From an uncultured Gemmatimonadales bacterium (lineage in GTDB: Bacteria; Gemmatimonadota; Gemmatimonadetes; Longimicrobiales; Gaopeijiaceae): a stretch of DNA of 38,068 nt. How positions within the stretch are numbered: the stretch's first letter is position 1; every line of letters starts with the position of its first letter. Shown piece after piece: positions 1 through 8,013 of the stretch. The stretch lies in contig CALFPJ010000039.1 of assembly GCA_937919655.1 (NCBI GenBank), positions 1 through 38,068 of the forward strand, given 5' to 3'. Made by a program: the position numbers and the translations under genes. A model generated the notes under the pieces. It was given only the letters and a program-made list of their open reading frames with translations. It had not been told where the DNA came from and did no database searches.

Positions 1-60
1 ACAACTACGACTCGTCGTCGTTCCTACTTCTGGTCTGGCGAGACCCCTGCGCGCGCGCCA

Positions 61-85
61 CTGTACTTCTTCAACAGCCTTCTAG
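61..85. repeat. Left copy of a 25-bp inverted repeat near both window ends
   Basis: This 25-bp stretch (starting CTGTACTTCTTC, ending CCTTCTAG) is the exact reverse complement of 38022-38046. Weaker similarity continues outward for roughly nine bases. Read outward from either end, the sequence is the same, as expected when a contig breaks in a dispersed repeat or in copies of one insertion-sequence end. No transposase is visible. The last four bases overlap the first four bases of the element at 82-246. Confidence 0.8.
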
Positions 86-246
86 TGTCCTGAGGCAGAA
101 GTTCGTTGCGCACCGAGAGTGCCGACGCGCCGCGCTGGCAAGGCGCGACGACAAGGAATAGCACCGCTATTTTGCGGAGAAGCAACGAAGCCAGCGGGGA
201 TTCAGCGGCGCTCGAATGCAAACGAAGTTCTGACTCAGGACACTAG
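82..246. repeat. 165-bp inverted-repeat element, MITE-like (copy A)
   Basis: The 26-nt arms at 82-107 and 221-246 are reverse complements with two mismatches (24/26). Both end in CTAG, so the element is bordered by TA. The 113-nt centre has no convincing gene but carries CACCGAGAGTGCCGA (111-125), almost the same as a motif in the loop of the element at 29219-29286. It also carries a small hairpin, AATAGC-acc-GCTATT. Terminal repeats, TA borders and no coding capacity resemble miniature elements mobilised by IS630/mariner-type transposases; that link is an inference. The right arm ends 10 bases before the thiolase start, so the element has become the leader of that operon. Confidence 0.65.
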
Positions 247-256
247 GAAGAAGACC

Positions 257-1453
257 ATGCGCGAAGCTTGGATCGTAGACGGAGTTCGCACGCCCATCGG
301 GCGGCACGGAGGGGGCCTCGCCCCCGTGCGTCCGGATGACTTGGCCGCGATAACCATCGAGGCACTTCTGCAGCGGACAGGCGTCGACCCGGATCATATC
401 GACGACGTCTTGTTCGGCTGCATCAACCAAGCCGGTGAAGACAACCGCAATGTTGCGCGTATGGCGCTGCTGCGCGCGGGGCTGCCCGTCACGGTACCGG
501 GGCAGACCGTCAATCGTCTGTGCGGCTCAGGTATGCAGGCCATCCTCTCGGCCTGCCATGCGATCGCAGCCGGAGAAGGTGATGTGTTCGTCGCGGGAGG
601 CGTGGAAAGCATGAGCCGCGCTCCGTTCGTCATGTTAAAGCCTGAGGTCGGCTATTCGCGCGGCAATCCCGAAGTCGCGGACACGGTACTTGGATGGCGC
701 TTTCCGAATCCCGCCTTCACCCCCGAGTGGACTATCGGGCTCGGCGAGACCGCCGAGGTGATCGCAGAAGAATTCGCGGTCAGCCGTGAGGCACAGGATA
801 CCTTCGCGGCAGAGAGCCAAGCGCGGGCGGCCGCCGCGATGACCGCGGGTCGTTTTGACGATGAGATCGTCCCCGTGACCATCCCACAGCGTAACGGCGA
901 CCCCCTGGTCATCACCACTGACGAGCACCCTCGCGCCTCCTCGACCGTCGATGCGCTCGCGCGGCTGAGGCCGGTCTTCAAGAAAGACGGCTCGGTGACC
1001 GCGGGCAATTCCTCCGGCATCAACGACGGCGCAGCCGCCCTCCTGGTCGTCTCCGCCGAGCGAGGCAAGGCGTTGGGCCTAGTTCCCATGGCTCGCTTCG
1101 TGGCAGGCGCTGTTGCGGGCGTGGAGCCCCAGCGGATGGGCATCGGACCGGTGCCCGCGACCCGGAAGGCGCTCGCACGCGCGGGGTGGTCCACCGGGGA
1201 CATCGACCTGACGGAGCTCAACGAAGCATTCGCAGCACAGGCGATCCCCTGTATGCAGGAGCTTGAGCTCGACCCCGCCACGGTGAACGTGAACGGTGGA
1301 GCAATCGCGCTCGGCCACCCCGTCGGGTGCTCGGGTGCTCGGATCGTCGTGACCCTGCTGCACGAGATGAAACGACGCGAGGCGAAGCGCGGGCTCGCGT
1401 CGATGTGCATCGGTGTCGGCCAAGGGATCGCTTCGCTTTGGGAGCGACCATGA
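257..1453 (+). CDS. Acetyl-CoA C-acyltransferase (thiolase, PcaF/PaaJ-like)
   Basis: A 398-residue thiolase, the usual length for the family. It would cleave 3-ketoacyl-CoA with CoA to acetyl-CoA and a shortened acyl-CoA, or run the reverse condensation, in the cytoplasm. The nucleophile is Cys89 in NRLCGSGMQA. His354 lies in GGAIALGHPVG, and the second catalytic Cys384 is in MCIGVGQGIA. The middle of the protein resembles 3-oxoadipyl-CoA thiolases, but substrate length cannot be fixed from sequence. The ATG at 257 is chosen because the family begins with a REAWIVDGVRTPIG-like stretch and AGGAAG lies just upstream; a longer open frame back to 119 runs through the repeat element. The stop overlaps the next start (ATGA), so translation is probably coupled. 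Confidence 0.93.
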   Translation: MREAWIVDGVRTPIGRHGGGLAPVRPDDLAAITIEALLQRTGVDPDHIDDVLFGCINQAGEDNRNVARMALLRAGLPVTVPGQTVNRLCGSGMQAILSACHAIAAGEGDVFVAGGVESMSRAPFVMLKPEVGYSRGNPEVADTVLGWRFPNPAFTPEWTIGLGETAEVIAEEFAVSREAQDTFAAESQARAAAAMTAGRFDDEIVPVTIPQRNGDPLVITTDEHPRASSTVDALARLRPVFKKDGSVTAGNSSGINDGAAALLVVSAERGKALGLVPMARFVAGAVAGVEPQRMGIGPVPATRKALARAGWSTGDIDLTELNEAFAAQAIPCMQELELDPATVNVNGGAIALGHPVGCSGARIVVTLLHEMKRREAKRGLASMCIGVGQGIASLWERP

Positions 1454-2310
1454 GCCAGATCAACACCGTCGCAGTCTTGGGCGCCGGCACGATGGGACAC
1501 GGCATTGCGCAGGTGTGTGCTGCGGTGGGTTGCGAGGTGCGCATGTACGGCATCAACGAAGACGCAGTGGCGTCTGGCCTAGAGCGTGTCCGAGGCAATC
1601 TGGCTAAGGGCATGGAGCGCGGAAAAGTTACTGAGGACGAGCGCGACGGCGTGCTCGAACGCTTGACGACAACCACGTCTATCGAGGACGCCGTGTCCAG
1701 CGCAGACCTCGTGGTCGAGGCAGCACCCGAGTCCATGGAGATCAAGACCCACATCTTCGGCGCGGTAGACTCGGCCGCCCCTCCCCACGCGATACTCGCG
1801 TCCAACACGTCATCACTCTCGATCGCTGAGATCGCCGCTGTCGTGAGCGACCCGAGCCGCTTCGTGGGGATGCACTTTTTTAATCCAGTCCACATCATGG
1901 CGCTCGTCGAGGTCGTATGGGGACATGCGACGTCTGCCGCTACCCGAGACGCCGCCGTGGCCTTCGCGCGCAGGTTAGGCAAGGAGCCCATCGTCGTGAA
2001 AGACGCTCCAGGCTTCGCTTCGTCTAGGCTGGGGATCGTATTGGGCATGGAGGCGATTCGTATGGTCGAACAGGGTGTCGCGAGCCCGGAGGACATCGAC
2101 AAAGCGATGGAGCTCGGATATCGGCACCCCATGGGACCGCTCCGCCTGACGGACCTCGTGGGCCTCGACGTGCGACTCAGTATCGCGGAGTATCTGCACA
2201 AAACCCTGGGGTCGGAGGCTTTTGCCCCCCCCGAGTTACTTAGGCGTATGGTGGCTGACGGGAAGTTGGGCAAAAAAACCGGTCAGGGCTTCTACTCCTG
2301 GAACGACTAG
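1450..2310 (+). CDS. 3-hydroxyacyl-CoA (3-hydroxybutyryl-CoA) dehydrogenase
   Basis: A 286-residue NAD-dependent dehydrogenase that oxidises L-3-hydroxyacyl-CoA to 3-ketoacyl-CoA, the step before thiolase. The Rossmann motif GAGTMGHG covers residues 11-18. His142 in MHFFNP and Glu154 in LVEVV are 12 residues apart, as in the catalytic His-Glu pair of the family. NTSSLSI, KDAPGF and the C-terminal TGQGFYSW are also present. The length matches single-domain Hbd/PaaH enzymes, not the FadB fusion. Its ATG overlaps the thiolase stop by four bases. The hydratase follows after 12 bp, so the three genes form one beta-oxidation operon. Confidence 0.94.
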   Translation: MSQINTVAVLGAGTMGHGIAQVCAAVGCEVRMYGINEDAVASGLERVRGNLAKGMERGKVTEDERDGVLERLTTTTSIEDAVSSADLVVEAAPESMEIKTHIFGAVDSAAPPHAILASNTSSLSIAEIAAVVSDPSRFVGMHFFNPVHIMALVEVVWGHATSAATRDAAVAFARRLGKEPIVVKDAPGFASSRLGIVLGMEAIRMVEQGVASPEDIDKAMELGYRHPMGPLRLTDLVGLDVRLSIAEYLHKTLGSEAFAPPELLRRMVADGKLGKKTGQGFYSWND

Positions 2311-2322
2311 AAAGGAATTGAT

Positions 2323-3105
2323 ATGAGCGACGCACCGGTTCTTGTTGAGGTCCGTGATGACTTTGTCGCAGTCATTACGCTGAACCGCCCCGAAAAGCTG
2401 AACGCACTCAATACAGAAGTGCGAGGGCTGCTTAGGCAAGCGTTTGAAGTACTCGGCAAGAACGACGCGGTCCGGGCCGTCGTGATCCACGGTGTGGGCG
2501 AGAAGGCCTTCGTCTCGGGGGCCGACATCACCGAATTCCACACGCGCACCGCGGATGAACAGCGAGCGGTTTACAAGGATCCGCGCATTTATGAAATCGT
2601 TGCAGACTTCCACAAGCCTGTGATCGCGGCCATTCACGGTTTCTGCATCGGGGGCGGCTCCGAGCTGTCGCTCGCATGTGACATCCGTGTCGCCGACCGC
2701 ACTGCCCGCATCAGTCAGGCCGAAATTCGCATCGGCCTCATACCCGGTGGCGGCGGTACGCAGCGCCTCGCCCGCCTGGTGGGCCGCGGGTGGGCGTCGA
2801 TCATTTCGCTGACCGGCGACTTCGTGGAAGCCGAAGAAGCCTACCGTATTGGCCTGATCGATGTGCTGGTGGACGAAGGGCAACATCTCGAGAAGGCGTT
2901 GGAGCTGGCTGGCCGCATGAGTCGGTGGAGTCCAGTCGCGCTGCGACTGGCCAAGGACGCGATTCGAGCCGCCTTCGAACTGCCGCTCGCAGAAGGGCTC
3001 GAGTATGAAAAAGAGCGCTTCTTGGACGCCTTTGCGTCCGAAGACGGGCGAGAGGGTGTGGCCGCATTCGTCGAGAAACGGAAGCCGGACTTCAAGGGTC
3101 GCTGA
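2323..3105 (+). CDS. Enoyl-CoA hydratase, crotonase family
   Basis: A 260-residue crotonase that would hydrate trans-2-enoyl-CoA to 3-hydroxyacyl-CoA. Both catalytic glutamates are present: Glu114 in GGGSELSLA and Glu134 in SQAEIRIGL. The oxyanion-hole region SGADITEF and the GLIPGGGGTQRL loop are also intact. This contrasts with the second crotonase at 17875-18660, which has lost the first glutamate. The start is preceded by AAAGGAATTGAT. As the third gene of the operon it completes a hydratase-dehydrogenase-thiolase set that can take a crotonyl-type CoA ester to acetyl-CoA. About 100 bp without a gene follow. Confidence 0.94.
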   Translation: MSDAPVLVEVRDDFVAVITLNRPEKLNALNTEVRGLLRQAFEVLGKNDAVRAVVIHGVGEKAFVSGADITEFHTRTADEQRAVYKDPRIYEIVADFHKPVIAAIHGFCIGGGSELSLACDIRVADRTARISQAEIRIGLIPGGGGTQRLARLVGRGWASIISLTGDFVEAEEAYRIGLIDVLVDEGQHLEKALELAGRMSRWSPVALRLAKDAIRAAFELPLAEGLEYEKERFLDAFASEDGREGVAAFVEKRKPDFKGR

Positions 3106-3205
3106 GATCGGTCGAGGTCCACTGCCCTGGCGCGCGCAGTTGACGGGTGCGGTACGGGCACCGGGTCGCTAGGATTCGCCCCGTGATGACTCTCACGGAG
3201 ACCGT

Positions 3206-4150
3206 ATGCTCGCCCCTAAACCTCTGTTAGCCGCAGCTCTCCTGATGCTGCTCGCCGGGTTCGCACTACCCGCCGCGGCCCAGGAGGAGCACCTCGCCAT
3301 CTTACGAGGCAAGTTCCAGGCCGACCTCACAGAAATCGTCGACGCCTACGAGGGTGTGGCTGGCCTCATTGTGGTCGACCTCACGACGGGCGATCGATTC
3401 ACGGTGCGTGACGGGATGATCTTCCCTCAGGCCAGCGCGATCAAAGTCCCGATCCTGCTGGAGCTCTTTCGGCGCGCTGAGGCTGAGCCCGGCCTGCTGG
3501 GCAAACGCATCGAGATGACCGATGAGGTTCGCACCGCTGGAAGCGGCGTACTGCAGGTCCTGACCGATGGAGGTTCGGCGCTCTCGTTGGAGGACTACGC
3601 CATTTACATGGTCCTTCACTCAGACAACACGGCCACCAACGTGTTGATCGACGAACTCGGCATGGACGCAATCAACGCGCTGTCAGCCGCACTGGGCGCT
3701 GCTGACACACACTTACAACGCAAGATGATTCAGCCGGAGGAATCAGCCCGCGGCAACGAAAATCTGTCGACGCCGCGCGACGCGGCCCTCATCATGGAGC
3801 GGATCGCCACCTGCGACCTTCCCATGAGTGAGGCCTCGTGCCTGCGCGTTCGCGAGATCCTGGAGATCTATAAGGGAGGGCCGATCCGAACCCCGGTGCC
3901 TGCGTCGATACCGATCGCCTTCAAGCCTGGCGGCATTACGGGTGTGGCAACCGTGTGGGCGCTCGTCGGCCTACCAGACAGACCGTACGTGATTTCGGTG
4001 ATGTCGAACTACGGCGGCAACGGCGGCGCAGTGATTGAAGCTGCCTCAGCGGCGGCGTTCGACTACTTCTCGCGGCTGTCAGGGGTGACAGAGTACGGGA
4101 CGCGGGTTCCTCTGGACATAAAGCGCCGCGTGCGCGGAGGAAACGAATGA
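3206..4150 (+). CDS. Secreted serine hydrolase, class A beta-lactamase fold
   Basis: A 314-residue protein with a cleavable-looking signal peptide (residues 1-25, hydrophobic core ending in PAAAQ). The penicillin-binding/beta-lactamase triad is present as S77-A-I-K80, S139-D140-N141 and K240-P-G. The third motif is KPG where class A enzymes have KTG/KSG. It is thus a PBP/beta-lactamase-fold hydrolase acting outside the inner membrane; whether it hydrolyses beta-lactams is uncertain. GGAG lies six bases before the ATG. The gene overlaps the next by ATGA and starts a four-gene chain ending in chorismate mutase, which is an odd grouping; a role on a peptide-like substrate taken up by the adjacent symporter is only a guess. 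Confidence 0.85.
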   Translation: MLAPKPLLAAALLMLLAGFALPAAAQEEHLAILRGKFQADLTEIVDAYEGVAGLIVVDLTTGDRFTVRDGMIFPQASAIKVPILLELFRRAEAEPGLLGKRIEMTDEVRTAGSGVLQVLTDGGSALSLEDYAIYMVLHSDNTATNVLIDELGMDAINALSAALGAADTHLQRKMIQPEESARGNENLSTPRDAALIMERIATCDLPMSEASCLRVREILEIYKGGPIRTPVPASIPIAFKPGGITGVATVWALVGLPDRPYVISVMSNYGGNGGAVIEAASAAAFDYFSRLSGVTEYGTRVPLDIKRRVRGGNE

Positions 4151-4371
4151 GCCTTAAGACTGCTCGCATACTCACCGGGCTCTACTTCGTGGCGATGACC
4201 TACTTCGTGACGTGGCCCGGCCTGCTCCCGTTTTCGCGTATCAGGCCAATGGTTCTGGGGCTCCCCTTCAGTCTGGCGTGGATCGCAAGCTGGATCGCGG
4301 GCAGTGTCTTGGTGCTGTATCTGCTCGACATCGTCGAGAAGCGCTTCAGAGATGCAGGGAGCGACGGCTGA
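4147..4371 (+). CDS. DUF3311-type small membrane protein
   Basis: A 74-residue protein with two predicted membrane helices (about residues 8-30 and 36-60) and a short charged tail. The GLPFSLAWIASW stretch and its position directly before a sodium:solute symporter match the DUF3311/YhdT-like small proteins that accompany such transporters. Its molecular role is unknown; a subunit or assembly factor for the symporter is the usual inference. Its start overlaps the hydrolase stop (ATGA) and its stop overlaps the symporter start (TGATG). Confidence 0.8.
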   Translation: MSLKTARILTGLYFVAMTYFVTWPGLLPFSRIRPMVLGLPFSLAWIASWIAGSVLVLYLLDIVEKRFRDAGSDG

Positions 4372-5828
4372 TGGAACAATGGGTCGTCGTATCGATCATC
4401 ATCGCAGCCTACCTGGCGGTGACGTTGACCATCGGACTCCTCGCCGGGCGGAAGTCCACGGACACCGTGGCAGGCTACGTCGCCGCGGACCGATCGTTCG
4501 GCCTCGTTGCGATGTACTTCGTCACGGGCGCGTCGGTGTTCAGCGCCTTCGCTTTCCTCGGCGGTCCGGGCTGGGCCTACTCGAGAGGGGCCGCCGCATT
4601 CTACATCCTCGCATACGGGGCTATCGGCATGGCCCCTTTCTACTGGATGGGCCCACGGGCGGCGGCACTCGGGAGGAAGTTCGGCTTCGTCACGCAGGCG
4701 CAGCTCGTTGTGGGACGATTCCCGTCGAGGAACCTATCGGCGATGATCGCCGTGCTAAGCCTGGTCGCCTTCGTCCCTTATGTAACAGTCCAAATGCGCG
4801 GCGCGGGAATCGTCATCGAGGCGGTAACCGATGGTCATGTGCCGCTCTGGCTCGGCGCCCTGATCGCGTACGGAATCGTGATCATCTACGTCCTGAAGTC
4901 GGGTGCCATGGCCGTCGGGTGGACGAATACATTCCAAGGGATCTTCATGGTGGTGATCGCTTGGACCCTCGGCCTTTATCTCCCCTACCGCCTGTACGGC
5001 GGCATTGGCCCGATGTTCGAGCAGATCGCAGAGGCGCGCCCGGACCTGCTTGTGCCACCGGGTCTTAACGCGTCCGGAGATCCCTGGAGTTGGGGTGCAT
5101 TTTCCACCCTGATTCTCGTGAGTGCCGTCGGCCTCATGATGTGGCCCCATCTCTTCATGAAAGCCTTCACCGCGAAGGACGATGACACGCTCCGCCGCAC
5201 AGTCATTCTCTTTCCGACCTTTCAGCTTTTCTTGATTCCGGTGTTTCTGATCGGATTCGCGGGCGTGATGTTCGACGGGGCGCCGCCATCGTCAGATTTC
5301 ATTCTGCCGTACATGATTCTTGAGACGCACCTACCCGCTGTGGTAGTGGGTCTATTTTGTGCGGGCGCGCTGTCGGCGTCGATGTCGACGGGAGACGCCC
5401 TATTGCACGCGTCTGCGTCAGTATTCGTCGAGGACGGCGTAGCGAAGTACAAAGATCTGGACGAGCGCCAGCAGCAGAGACTCATGCAGGTGATTGTCCT
5501 GGTCACCGGAGCCATCGCCTACTACTTCGCGCTAGACTCCGAATCGTCGCTCGTCCTCCTCCTCGCTTCTGCCTACGGACTCATCTCTCAGTTGGCTCCC
5601 CCTGTGGTCGCGGCCATGTATTGGAGACGTGCGACCACTCTGGGGGTCGTGGTCGGGCTGCTCGCGGGGGTCGCGACCGCCTTCTTCTTTTACATGAACC
5701 CTGAGTTGAAGCCGTACGACATGCACGAGGGGATTCTCGGCCTGCTCGTACACATTCCGGTCCTGATTGGAGCGAGCTTGCTCACGAAGGAGCAGAACGC
5801 TGACCACATCGAGGAGTTCTTCTCATGA
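4371..5828 (+). CDS. Sodium:solute symporter (SSS family)
   Basis: A 485-residue inner-membrane protein with about 13 hydrophobic segments. It starts with the SSS-type first helix and the G-x-K-S-T-D-T-V-A-G-Y motif after it. The GALSASMSTGDALLHASAS region near residues 335-353 is the family's conserved helix with sodium-site residues. SSS transporters import a substrate (sugar, amino acid, vitamin, organic acid) with Na+; the substrate here cannot be read from sequence. The ATG at 4371 shares one base with the preceding stop; an upstream extension would run through the DUF3311 gene in another frame and is rejected. The stop overlaps the chorismate mutase start (ATGA). Confidence 0.92.
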   Translation: MEQWVVVSIIIAAYLAVTLTIGLLAGRKSTDTVAGYVAADRSFGLVAMYFVTGASVFSAFAFLGGPGWAYSRGAAAFYILAYGAIGMAPFYWMGPRAAALGRKFGFVTQAQLVVGRFPSRNLSAMIAVLSLVAFVPYVTVQMRGAGIVIEAVTDGHVPLWLGALIAYGIVIIYVLKSGAMAVGWTNTFQGIFMVVIAWTLGLYLPYRLYGGIGPMFEQIAEARPDLLVPPGLNASGDPWSWGAFSTLILVSAVGLMMWPHLFMKAFTAKDDDTLRRTVILFPTFQLFLIPVFLIGFAGVMFDGAPPSSDFILPYMILETHLPAVVVGLFCAGALSASMSTGDALLHASASVFVEDGVAKYKDLDERQQQRLMQVIVLVTGAIAYYFALDSESSLVLLLASAYGLISQLAPPVVAAMYWRRATTLGVVVGLLAGVATAFFFYMNPELKPYDMHEGILGLLVHIPVLIGASLLTKEQNADHIEEFFS

Positions 5829-6121
5829 CCGATGAAGCGCTAGAGGTCCTCCGTAGCGAAATCCGCACCCTCGATCGCGAACTGATCGCCCTCATTGGTA
5901 AGCGCCGTACCCTCGTGATGGCGATCGGAGCGGCGAAACAGACGCTCGGCCTCCCGGTGATGGACCCGCCCCAAGAGGCCAAGGTCGTTCGGCGTGCGGC
6001 AGAACTGGCTCGCGAGCTCGGTGTCGATGAGGAGCTCACGCGTGACGTGATCTGGCGCATCATCGCCTCGGCGCGCGATGAACAGGAGGGGCGGGCGGAC
6101 CCGCTGCCCGCCCCTCTCTGA
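5825..6121 (+). CDS. Chorismate mutase, AroQ class
   Basis: A 98-residue all-helical AroQ-type chorismate mutase, which converts chorismate to prephenate for phenylalanine and tyrosine synthesis. The catalytic pattern of the family is visible: Arg10 in the first helix, Arg27/Arg28, Lys38 in GAAKQ, Asp47 and Glu51. There is no signal peptide and no fused prephenate dehydrogenase or dehydratase, so it is a stand-alone cytoplasmic enzyme. It is the last gene of the overlapping 3206-6121 operon, and its 3' end contains an 11-bp GC-rich hairpin. Confidence 0.9.
   Translation: MTDEALEVLRSEIRTLDRELIALIGKRRTLVMAIGAAKQTLGLPVMDPPQEAKVVRRAAELARELGVDEELTRDVIWRIIASARDEQEGRADPLPAPL
6086..6116. terminator. 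GC-rich hairpin between convergent genes
   Basis: A perfect 11-bp stem (6086-6096 GAGGGGCGGGC against 6106-6116) with a 9-nt loop lies inside the last codons of chorismate mutase, 45 bp before the stop of the convergent transglycosylase gene. There is no T-tract on either strand, so it is not a classical intrinsic terminator. Its position suggests a bidirectional stop or RNA-stabilising hairpin. Confidence 0.5.
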
Positions 6122-6160
6122 ACCCTCTGCGCCAGCCACGTCTGGAGCCGAGCCTAGCGG

Positions 6161-7117
6161 TTAGTCGGCCCGCCGCCTCGCGGTTTCGCGAGCGATGGAT
6201 GCCACCACAGTGATCGACCCGCCCACCGGAACACGAACCCCGTACGTCTCACCCGGTGGCGTCACACCCTTGAGAAGGTGCGGGTTCAGGTCACGCAGGA
6301 CCCTAGGGTGCAAATTGAGGGCAGTGGCGACTTTGCGGAGTGAAGTACCGCCCGGGACGAAGACCCTCTCAAAGCGATAGGGCGCGGCGGACCCACCGGT
6401 GAAACCGTAGGCCTCGGCGTCCTCTCCAAGAATCGTCGCCGCGACAAGCCGTGGCACATATTCCCGGGTCTCACGAGGCAGGTGATCTAATATCTCCCAG
6501 TACAGGTCCTCGTCACCTGAGCGGCCTCCGGCATGGCGGCGCAGCACATGCTCCACCCGGCCAGGGCCGGCATTGTAGGCGGCAGCCGCGAGGTACCAGG
6601 ACCCTTCAAATCGGTCATGCAACCACTGGAGATAGTCCAACGCCGCGTCAGTTGCCCGGATAGGATCACGACGCTCATCGACGAACTCGTCGACCCTAAG
6701 GCCATACTGGATCGCCGTGGGGCTCATGAACTGCCATAACCCGACCGCCGCCACGGAAGATACCGCGCGCGGCCTCAGGCCTGACTCGATCACCGCAACA
6801 TAGAAAAGCTCTTCTGGCATACCGCGGTCACGCAGACGGCTGCGTACGACCTCGGAGTAAAGGCCGCGCCGGTGAAGGAGCTTTTCGAAGTCAGCCTTCC
6901 CTGTGGTCTGAAATTGGTTCATCCAACGTTCCACGCGTGCATTCACATGCAGCGGGAGTCGGGTGCCCAGCGCCTCGATCGGGACCAACGAGACTGGCAA
7001 TGGTACAGGATCCTGTGCCGGTCCGCCCCAAAACAGGAACGGAAACAGCAACAGCGGTGTCACGTACGTCCATCTATTAGAACGGGCAGAAGACCCGTGA
7101 ACGTGCTCGGTAGACAT
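6161..7117 (-). CDS. Membrane-bound lytic transglycosylase with LysM (MltD-like)
   Basis: A 318-residue envelope enzyme that would cleave peptidoglycan between MurNAc and GlcNAc, forming 1,6-anhydro ends. An N-terminal hydrophobic segment (17-33) is a signal or anchor. The SLT domain spans about 75-235 with catalytic Glu111 in VIESGLRPRA, GLWQFM (126-131) and AAAYNAGPGRV (178-188). A C-terminal LysM-like domain lies at about 250-298. The ATG at 7117 is preferred over an in-frame ATG at 7150 because a perfect AAGGAGGT site sits six bases before it. It is convergent with chorismate mutase and downstream of rpmA, from which a hairpin separates it. Confidence 0.9.
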   Translation of the reverse strand: MSTEHVHGSSARSNRWTYVTPLLLFPFLFWGGPAQDPVPLPVSLVPIEALGTRLPLHVNARVERWMNQFQTTGKADFEKLLHRRGLYSEVVRSRLRDRGMPEELFYVAVIESGLRPRAVSSVAAVGLWQFMSPTAIQYGLRVDEFVDERRDPIRATDAALDYLQWLHDRFEGSWYLAAAAYNAGPGRVEHVLRRHAGGRSGDEDLYWEILDHLPRETREYVPRLVAATILGEDAEAYGFTGGSAAPYRFERVFVPGGTSLRKVATALNLHPRVLRDLNPHLLKGVTPPGETYGVRVPVGGSITVVASIARETARRRAD

Positions 7118-7123
7118 AGCCTT

Positions 7124-7131
7124 ACCTCCTT
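7124..7131 (-). promoter_or_regulatory. Consensus Shine-Dalgarno deciding the transglycosylase start
   Basis: The minus strand reads AAGGAGGT, with six bases between it and the ATG at 7117. This is the strongest ribosome site seen in the window and it settles the start of the lytic transglycosylase gene. Confidence 0.85.
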
Positions 7132-7269
7132 CTATGTCGTCCGCCTCCATTACGCAAAGTCGCGGCCAAAGGTTGCGACTTGTTTGAGTTCCGCAGGGAG
7201 GAGAAGCGTTGCCGCCGGTCCATGAGAACCCCCCAATCGGGCGCTCATCACGGAGTAGGCGTATGCGAA

Positions 7270-7311
7270 GAGGTCCGGCCCGGAAGGCTTATGCCTCCGG
7301 GTCCGGACCTC
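7270..7311 (-). terminator. Hairpin downstream of rplU-rpmA
   Basis: A long GC-rich stem is formed by 7270-7288 (starting GAGGTCCGG) and 7294-7311 (ending CCGGACCTC), with single-base bulges. It lies 17 bp after the rpmA stop. The T-run that follows on the minus strand is poor. Its position suits the end of the L21-L27 transcript. Confidence 0.6.
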
Positions 7312-7328
7312 AAATAGCGATTTGGAAG

Positions 7329-7583
7329 CTACTCGGCCGGGTAGACCGAAATGACCTTCCGCGCACGCATGCGCTCAAATTTGACGACCCCATCAACCGT
7401 GGAAAACAACGTGTCGTCACTGCCGCGGCCCACGTTGCGGCCGGGGTGGAACACTGTGCCGCGCTGCCGGAGGAGAATACTCCCCGAGGTCACGGCCTCA
7501 CCGCCGAAACGCTTAACGCCCAACCGCTGCGAGTTGCTATCTCGGCCGTTTCGACTAGAACCGCCTGCTTTTTTATGTGCCAT
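7329..7583 (-). CDS. rpmA: 50S ribosomal protein L27
   Basis: An 84-residue L27, a normal length, part of the large ribosomal subunit near the peptidyl transferase centre. It begins [16 protein letters not shown], the diagnostic N-terminus, with no Firmicutes-type cleavable extension, followed by [10 protein letters not shown] and [20 protein letters not shown] lies just before the ATG. It follows rplU by 40 bp in the same direction, the near-universal rplU-rpmA pair. Confidence 0.98.
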   Translation of the reverse strand: MAHKKAGGSSRNGRDSNSQRLGVKRFGGEAVTSGSILLRQRGTVFHPGRNVGRGSDDTLFSTVDGVVKFERMRARKVISVYPAE

Positions 7584-7623
7584 TTGGTCCTTACCGGTCT
7601 ATAACGAACAAGGTCGGTCGCGC

Positions 7624-7938
7624 TTAAAGCGCGACGGCTTCGACCCTGATCTCCGTGAAGTTCTGTCGGTGGCCCTGCTTTTTGCGATAACCCTTACGAC
7701 GCTTCCGTTTGAACACGATGATCTTGTCAGCGCGCCCATGCCGAATCACTTCGGCTGTCACGGAAGCACCGTCAACGGTCGGCGTTCCTACGAGAATCTT
7801 GTCCTCGCCATCGCCCGCCAGAAGAACGTGGTCGAACGTGACAGAGTCCCCGGGCTCGACTTCGAGCGAGGGAATGCGGAGGCGAGTGCCGGGTTCGACC
7901 CGGAACTGTTTCCCACCAGTTTGAAATACAGCGTACAT
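7624..7938 (-). CDS. rplU: 50S ribosomal protein L21
   Basis: A 104-residue L21 that binds 23S rRNA. The start MYAVFQTGGKQFRVEPG and the basic IIVFKRKRRKGYRKKQGHR segment with HRQNFTEI are family hallmarks. It is transcribed with rpmA. A candidate promoter lies in the 75-bp gap after the RNase G gene, so the ribosomal pair may be expressed separately from rng even though all three point the same way. Confidence 0.98.
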   Translation of the reverse strand: MYAVFQTGGKQFRVEPGTRLRIPSLEVEPGDSVTFDHVLLAGDGEDKILVGTPTVDGASVTAEVIRHGRADKIIVFKRKRRKGYRKKQGHRQNFTEIRVEAVAL

Positions 7939-7982
7939 GTCAGATTCCCAAGTGATTCTAGGCCCTTGATCTAGAGCCTGTA

Positions 7983-8011
7983 AATGTCGACTTGATTTGT
8001 AAAAGGGTCAA
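7983..8011 (-). promoter_or_regulatory. Candidate promoter for rplU-rpmA
   Basis: On the minus strand TTGACC (8006-8011) is followed after 17 bases by GACATT (7983-7988). The -35 match is good (5/6) and the -10 weak (3/6). It starts just after the rng stop and leaves a leader of about 40 nt before rplU. Confidence 0.4.
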
Positions 8012-8013
8012 GA

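Noticed and set aside
1218..2273. 351-codon open frame antisense to the dehydrogenase
   Set aside because: It lies entirely opposite thiolase and dehydrogenase genes with clear catalytic motifs and shows Ser/Arg/Thr-rich low-complexity composition typical of antisense frames in GC-rich DNA.
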